From Clitoria ternatea (lineage: Eukaryota > Streptophyta > Magnoliopsida > Fabales > Fabaceae): a DNA stretch of 64,000 nt. How positions within the stretch are numbered: position 1 is the first letter of the stretch; each line of letters begins with the position of its first letter. The notes beneath the pieces were generated by a model. It was not told the origin of the DNA. It worked only from the letters and a program-made list of their open reading frames with translations, and ran no database searches. The stretch is taken from positions 33,606,501 through 33,670,500 of the forward strand of contig CM075675.1 of NCBI GenBank assembly GCA_037962975.1, read 5' to 3'. Positions 61,201 to 64,000 of this stretch are shown in pieces. The position numbers were made by a program, and so were the translations under genes.

Positions 61201-62181
61201 TGGGTTTCTCCATTATTAACTTCCACCAATAAAATATCATCACCAATGACCCTTAACATCATATCTCACATTTATCATCAACAATTAATGCTCATAAACC
61301 TCCATTATGCATTTCCCCCAAATTCATGAAGTTAGGGTTTCATAAAATTTCCAACAACCTTCATAAATATTCTTCTCTTTCCAACAATAAATACATCCAC
61401 TTTATTACTTCTCAAAGAAACCTTACTTTCATAGAATCCACATCAAACCCTTGCATTAATTACTCTCCTCAAGAACATCCATTCACATGCATAGCTCCCA
61501 AAATACATAATACCACATACTCTTAACCCAAAACCTTAGCAAAATATGGGAATGCTTACCTCAAAACCCAAAAATGGAAATGGGTTCACTAGAGGGAGAG
61601 AAAGCTGCGAAAATGAGGAAGAGGAGAAGGAAAAACAGCAGCTCCACAACCTCCTACAAGCTCCACTTCAAACGGAAATGAGGAGGAGATGTGGAAGATG
61701 AAATTAAATTGATAGGGTTTGGAAGAAGAAGAGGAAGGAAAATGAAGAAAATGGTGAAGAGAAGAAGAAGAAGTGTAAGTGCCTAATTCCATCAGCAAAC
61801 TCACGTGAATAAGCAAGGGAAAAATAGAATTTCCAATTTATTTTTAATCCACTCATTAAAACTTCATCGTTTTATAACCAACAGGTTCTCTGTTCGGGCT
61901 CAATACATCATCTGAAAATTATTCCGAATACATATTCGGGTTCCCAATATTATTCTCTTCAGCCCTGACCATTATCATCTCATTCCGAGATACTTGGTCT
62001 GACACCCATATTTCAACCGGGTTTAATTTCAGCTTAACCGGTCTCTAAAATTTACCAAAAATTCCCAAAATTATCAATTTAATTATTCTCAATAGTTTGG
62101 GACATTAAATACTCCATATACCAATTTCTAATATTTATTTCGGTAATTAATTCTCTTATTTTTAAAATTCGGGATGTTACA
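58258..62181 (-). repeat. 5' LTR of the Tekay-type element
   Basis: 3,924 bp, collinear with 49488-53411 with no net indel. The palindrome array is at 58647-59161 and the TATA-like box at 58524-58531. Confidence 0.94.
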
Positions 62182-62186
62182 AACTT

Positions 62187-63028
62187 AGTTTGTGACTTAT
62201 GTATGATTTATGTAAATATTGGCGCGGAGCCAAGATTATGTGTTTGATGAATATCATGGGTAGGGTGTAATGCTCTAGCTTATGTTTGTGAATTATAAAT
62301 TATGTGAATTATGTGAATTGCTTAGTGTATTTTTGATTAGATGAAGTATGCATATAGTGGAATAGGAAGGATTTATATGGAATTAAGGAACCAAATAGGT
62401 GATTTTAAGATCCGACAAGTTTTAGGAGTCCCGAACGGGACCAATAGGTTCCCTAGGTCATTTAGGAACTGTGTACATAGGCCTTGGGCCATTTAGGGTC
62501 CATTTAGATAGTTTGGTGCAAAGGTTTTGCACATAATTGAGTTAAAATGCATTTTGCGCATAACTCACGCATATGATGGAGTTTTGACGAACAAATAGCG
62601 CCAACAGTTCTGGAATGAGGAAAACAGTTAGCCTGTGAAGTTTCATGGCAATTGGACCTAAAACAGACTAATTGGGTAGATCAGAAGTTGGTTGAATGGC
62701 CTAAATGCATAATAGCACCTAATGTTGTTTCTAGTACACTAATGTTGGGCGTCAACCTGGCGCATAGTGCCAGGAATGCGTGGAGAGCCCTATGCGTAGC
62801 GTGGTCCTAACACGTAGTGTCAGGCCCCTATTTTTAGATTTTGGGATTCTGCATTTTAAATGGCATTTCTGAGTTCTCCAACATCATATAAATTGTATTT
62901 TGGACCAGATTGCGGAAAATAACTATTTTCTAATTATTGAGTTATTTAATTATTAATTTTGTGAAAAATTTATTGTAAATTTTAATTAAACGCTTAAGAA
63001 TAATGTAGAATAAACGAAGGACGTTATA
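62187..63028 (+). repeat. Right part of the solo LTR that holds the Tekay element
   Basis: Contains GCGCATAGTGCC, GCGTAGCG and CACGTAGTGTC imperfect palindromes with centres at 62764, 62796 and 62814, at intervals 32 and 18. It ends GGACGTTATA followed by TGACC. Confidence 0.75.
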
Positions 63029-63033
63029 TGACC

Positions 63034-64000
63034 TATCAAATCCTCGTGGAATTGATCCATTCCAATTCTCACAAGCCCAAAACATCAAATACAACTTATT
63101 GGACCTATCTGGAGGTTCCAAAACCTCCCAGATCTCATTTTGGCTTATCTAGTTCCTAATTATGCATGATTCACAATGAAATAACATTACATCCATTACT
63201 ATGATGGTGCTAATACATTTATATCAATTTTAACATCTTATTCATCATCAAGTGGCCATTATGGCACACACACAACCTGCCCATTAGTTCAATTCAACAA
63301 CACATGCAATCTATACAGTTCCTGGACATTATGTAATTCAACATAACCATCATGGATCCATCCATGGTTCAAAATACTAAAGCATCATCATATATCAAAA
63401 TTAACATTATGATTCACAATTTGGCATCAAGATCCAAAACTACGTATGTACACCATTTGCCAACATACAATAGGGATAAGTATCCAAACTATACCATATC
63501 AAACTATACCAAATGTACAATATCAAAAAGAGTCGGCCAAGGCGATACTATACCAAAAGTTATACAAGTATATGTGTGTGTGTATATATATTAAATGACA
63601 GATATTGAACCAGATTCAACACGAGTCATCAACTAAGCATCCAGTTCCATATATAATCAACAATTCATCATAATCATTATCACACACACTGTCATTTAAC
63701 ATGATTACATTACCTAAAATGTAATCAACCACATCATTATACACCATAAGTTGTCCAACAACCTTTAAACCTCAATATTTATATGCAAATGCATATACTT
63801 GCGGATCCGACTCTAATAATGGGAATTACACTACAGTATATAAATTTTCACAACATATTATTAATTCCATTTTACCAGTACTGAACCGCTCACCCATAAT
63901 GCAACACCAGTCACTCTGAGTAACAATAGCAACTCAACTAGGTGTTACGGGCCAGCCTTGAACCCAATCTAAGGCATTCATGGATCCCGAAGGAAACCAC
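63034..64000 (-). mobile_element. Right part of the outermost Tekay-related LTR, running off the window
   Basis: Diverged but matched in order to the Tekay LTR on the same strand: GTCGGCCAAGGC (63534) to 50838, TGCGGATCCGACT (63802) to 51260, GTTACGGGCC (63943) to 51483. No gene. A (TG)(TA) microsatellite lies at 63571-63591. Confidence 0.65.

Larger units (their letters stand above)
49488..62181 (-). mobile_element. Nearly intact Tekay-type Ty3/gypsy chromovirus
   Basis: 12,694 bp with TSD AACTT at 49483-49487 and 62182-62186. Both LTRs are 3,924 bp and differ at about two dozen sites seen by eye, mostly transitions. The primer site is complementary to initiator tRNA-Met. One gag-pol frame covers capsid, two zinc knuckles, protease, reverse transcriptase, RNase H, integrase and a chromodomain-like tail, with a single stop. 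It is the best preserved complete polyprotein in the window. Confidence 0.95.
46509..63028 (+). mobile_element. Solo LTR split by the Tekay-type element
   Basis: TSD TGACC at 46504-46508 and 63029-63033. Starts TGTAACATCCC and ends GGACGTTATA (final CA changed to TA). Without the insertion it is about 3.8 kb. It contains GCGTAGCG palindrome-like motifs near both ends and carries no coding region. Confidence 0.78.

Noticed and set aside
1..64000. tRNA or rRNA genes
   Set aside because: None was recognised; the tRNA-like matches are retrotransposon primer sites only.

Overview
This window is plant nuclear DNA built almost entirely of nested LTR retrotransposons. The one host gene recognised is the 5' part of a class III peroxidase at the left edge (minus strand, exons at 768-1091 and 1-90, running off the window). 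The retrotransposon lineages (Athila-like, Tat and Tekay-type chromovirus), the spliced peroxidase and the hAT-type non-autonomous elements point to a dicot. The palindrome-rich LTRs resemble what I associate with phaseoloid legumes, but that assignment is inference. Gene-poor, repeatedly nested DNA of this kind suggests a heterochromatic or pericentromeric position.

Layout, with 5-bp target site duplications (TSDs) read directly. (1) 1-4189: peroxidase, intergenic DNA and a 513-bp hAT-like element. (2) 4195-15693: solo LTR of about 3.9 kb (TSD GATAT), split by an Athila-like gag-protease-only element (5898-13446, TSD CACAT) with an open 903-residue ORF. (3) 16213-16921: 709-bp hAT-like element with a perfect 8-bp TSD. 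(4) 17230-36585: decayed Tat-lineage element (TSD ATATT) with gag, protease, RT, two RNase H domains, integrase and a long antisense, intron-containing gene between integrase and 3' LTR. A second Athila-like copy lies inside its integrase in reverse orientation (22880-30599, TSD GTGTT). (5) 37240-39845: solo LTR (TSD CCATG). (6) 39908-45515: Tekay-type solo LTR (TSD TTTGA), split by another solo LTR (41642-43348, TSD GAATG). (7) About 45916 to beyond 64000: a Tekay-related LTR, split by a solo LTR (46509-63028, TSD TGACC), itself split by a nearly intact Tekay-type element (49488-62181, TSD AACTT) with two 3,924-bp LTRs and one gag-pol reading frame broken by a single stop.

The most unusual feature is an organisation shared by several otherwise different LTR families. 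Each carries an array of 10-14 bp perfect or near-perfect palindromes in doublets whose starts are 19-22 bp apart, with successive doublets mostly 40-42 or 50-52 bp apart. Where a TATA-like box could be placed, the array lies upstream of it. The palindrome differs by family (TGAATCGATTCA, TCGCTTGAGCGA, GTAATCGATTAC, possibly GCGTAGCG-centred), but the spacing is kept and is close to whole turns of the DNA helix. This suggests a modular LTR enhancer, or a recognition array under spacing constraint, whose recognition sequence changes while its geometry stays.

Functionally, the Athila-like copies could supply only Gag and protease and would need reverse transcriptase and integrase from a relative. 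LTR comparison agrees with the nesting order: the Tat LTRs differ at roughly 5% of sites, while the elements inside other elements differ by under about 1% between their LTRs.
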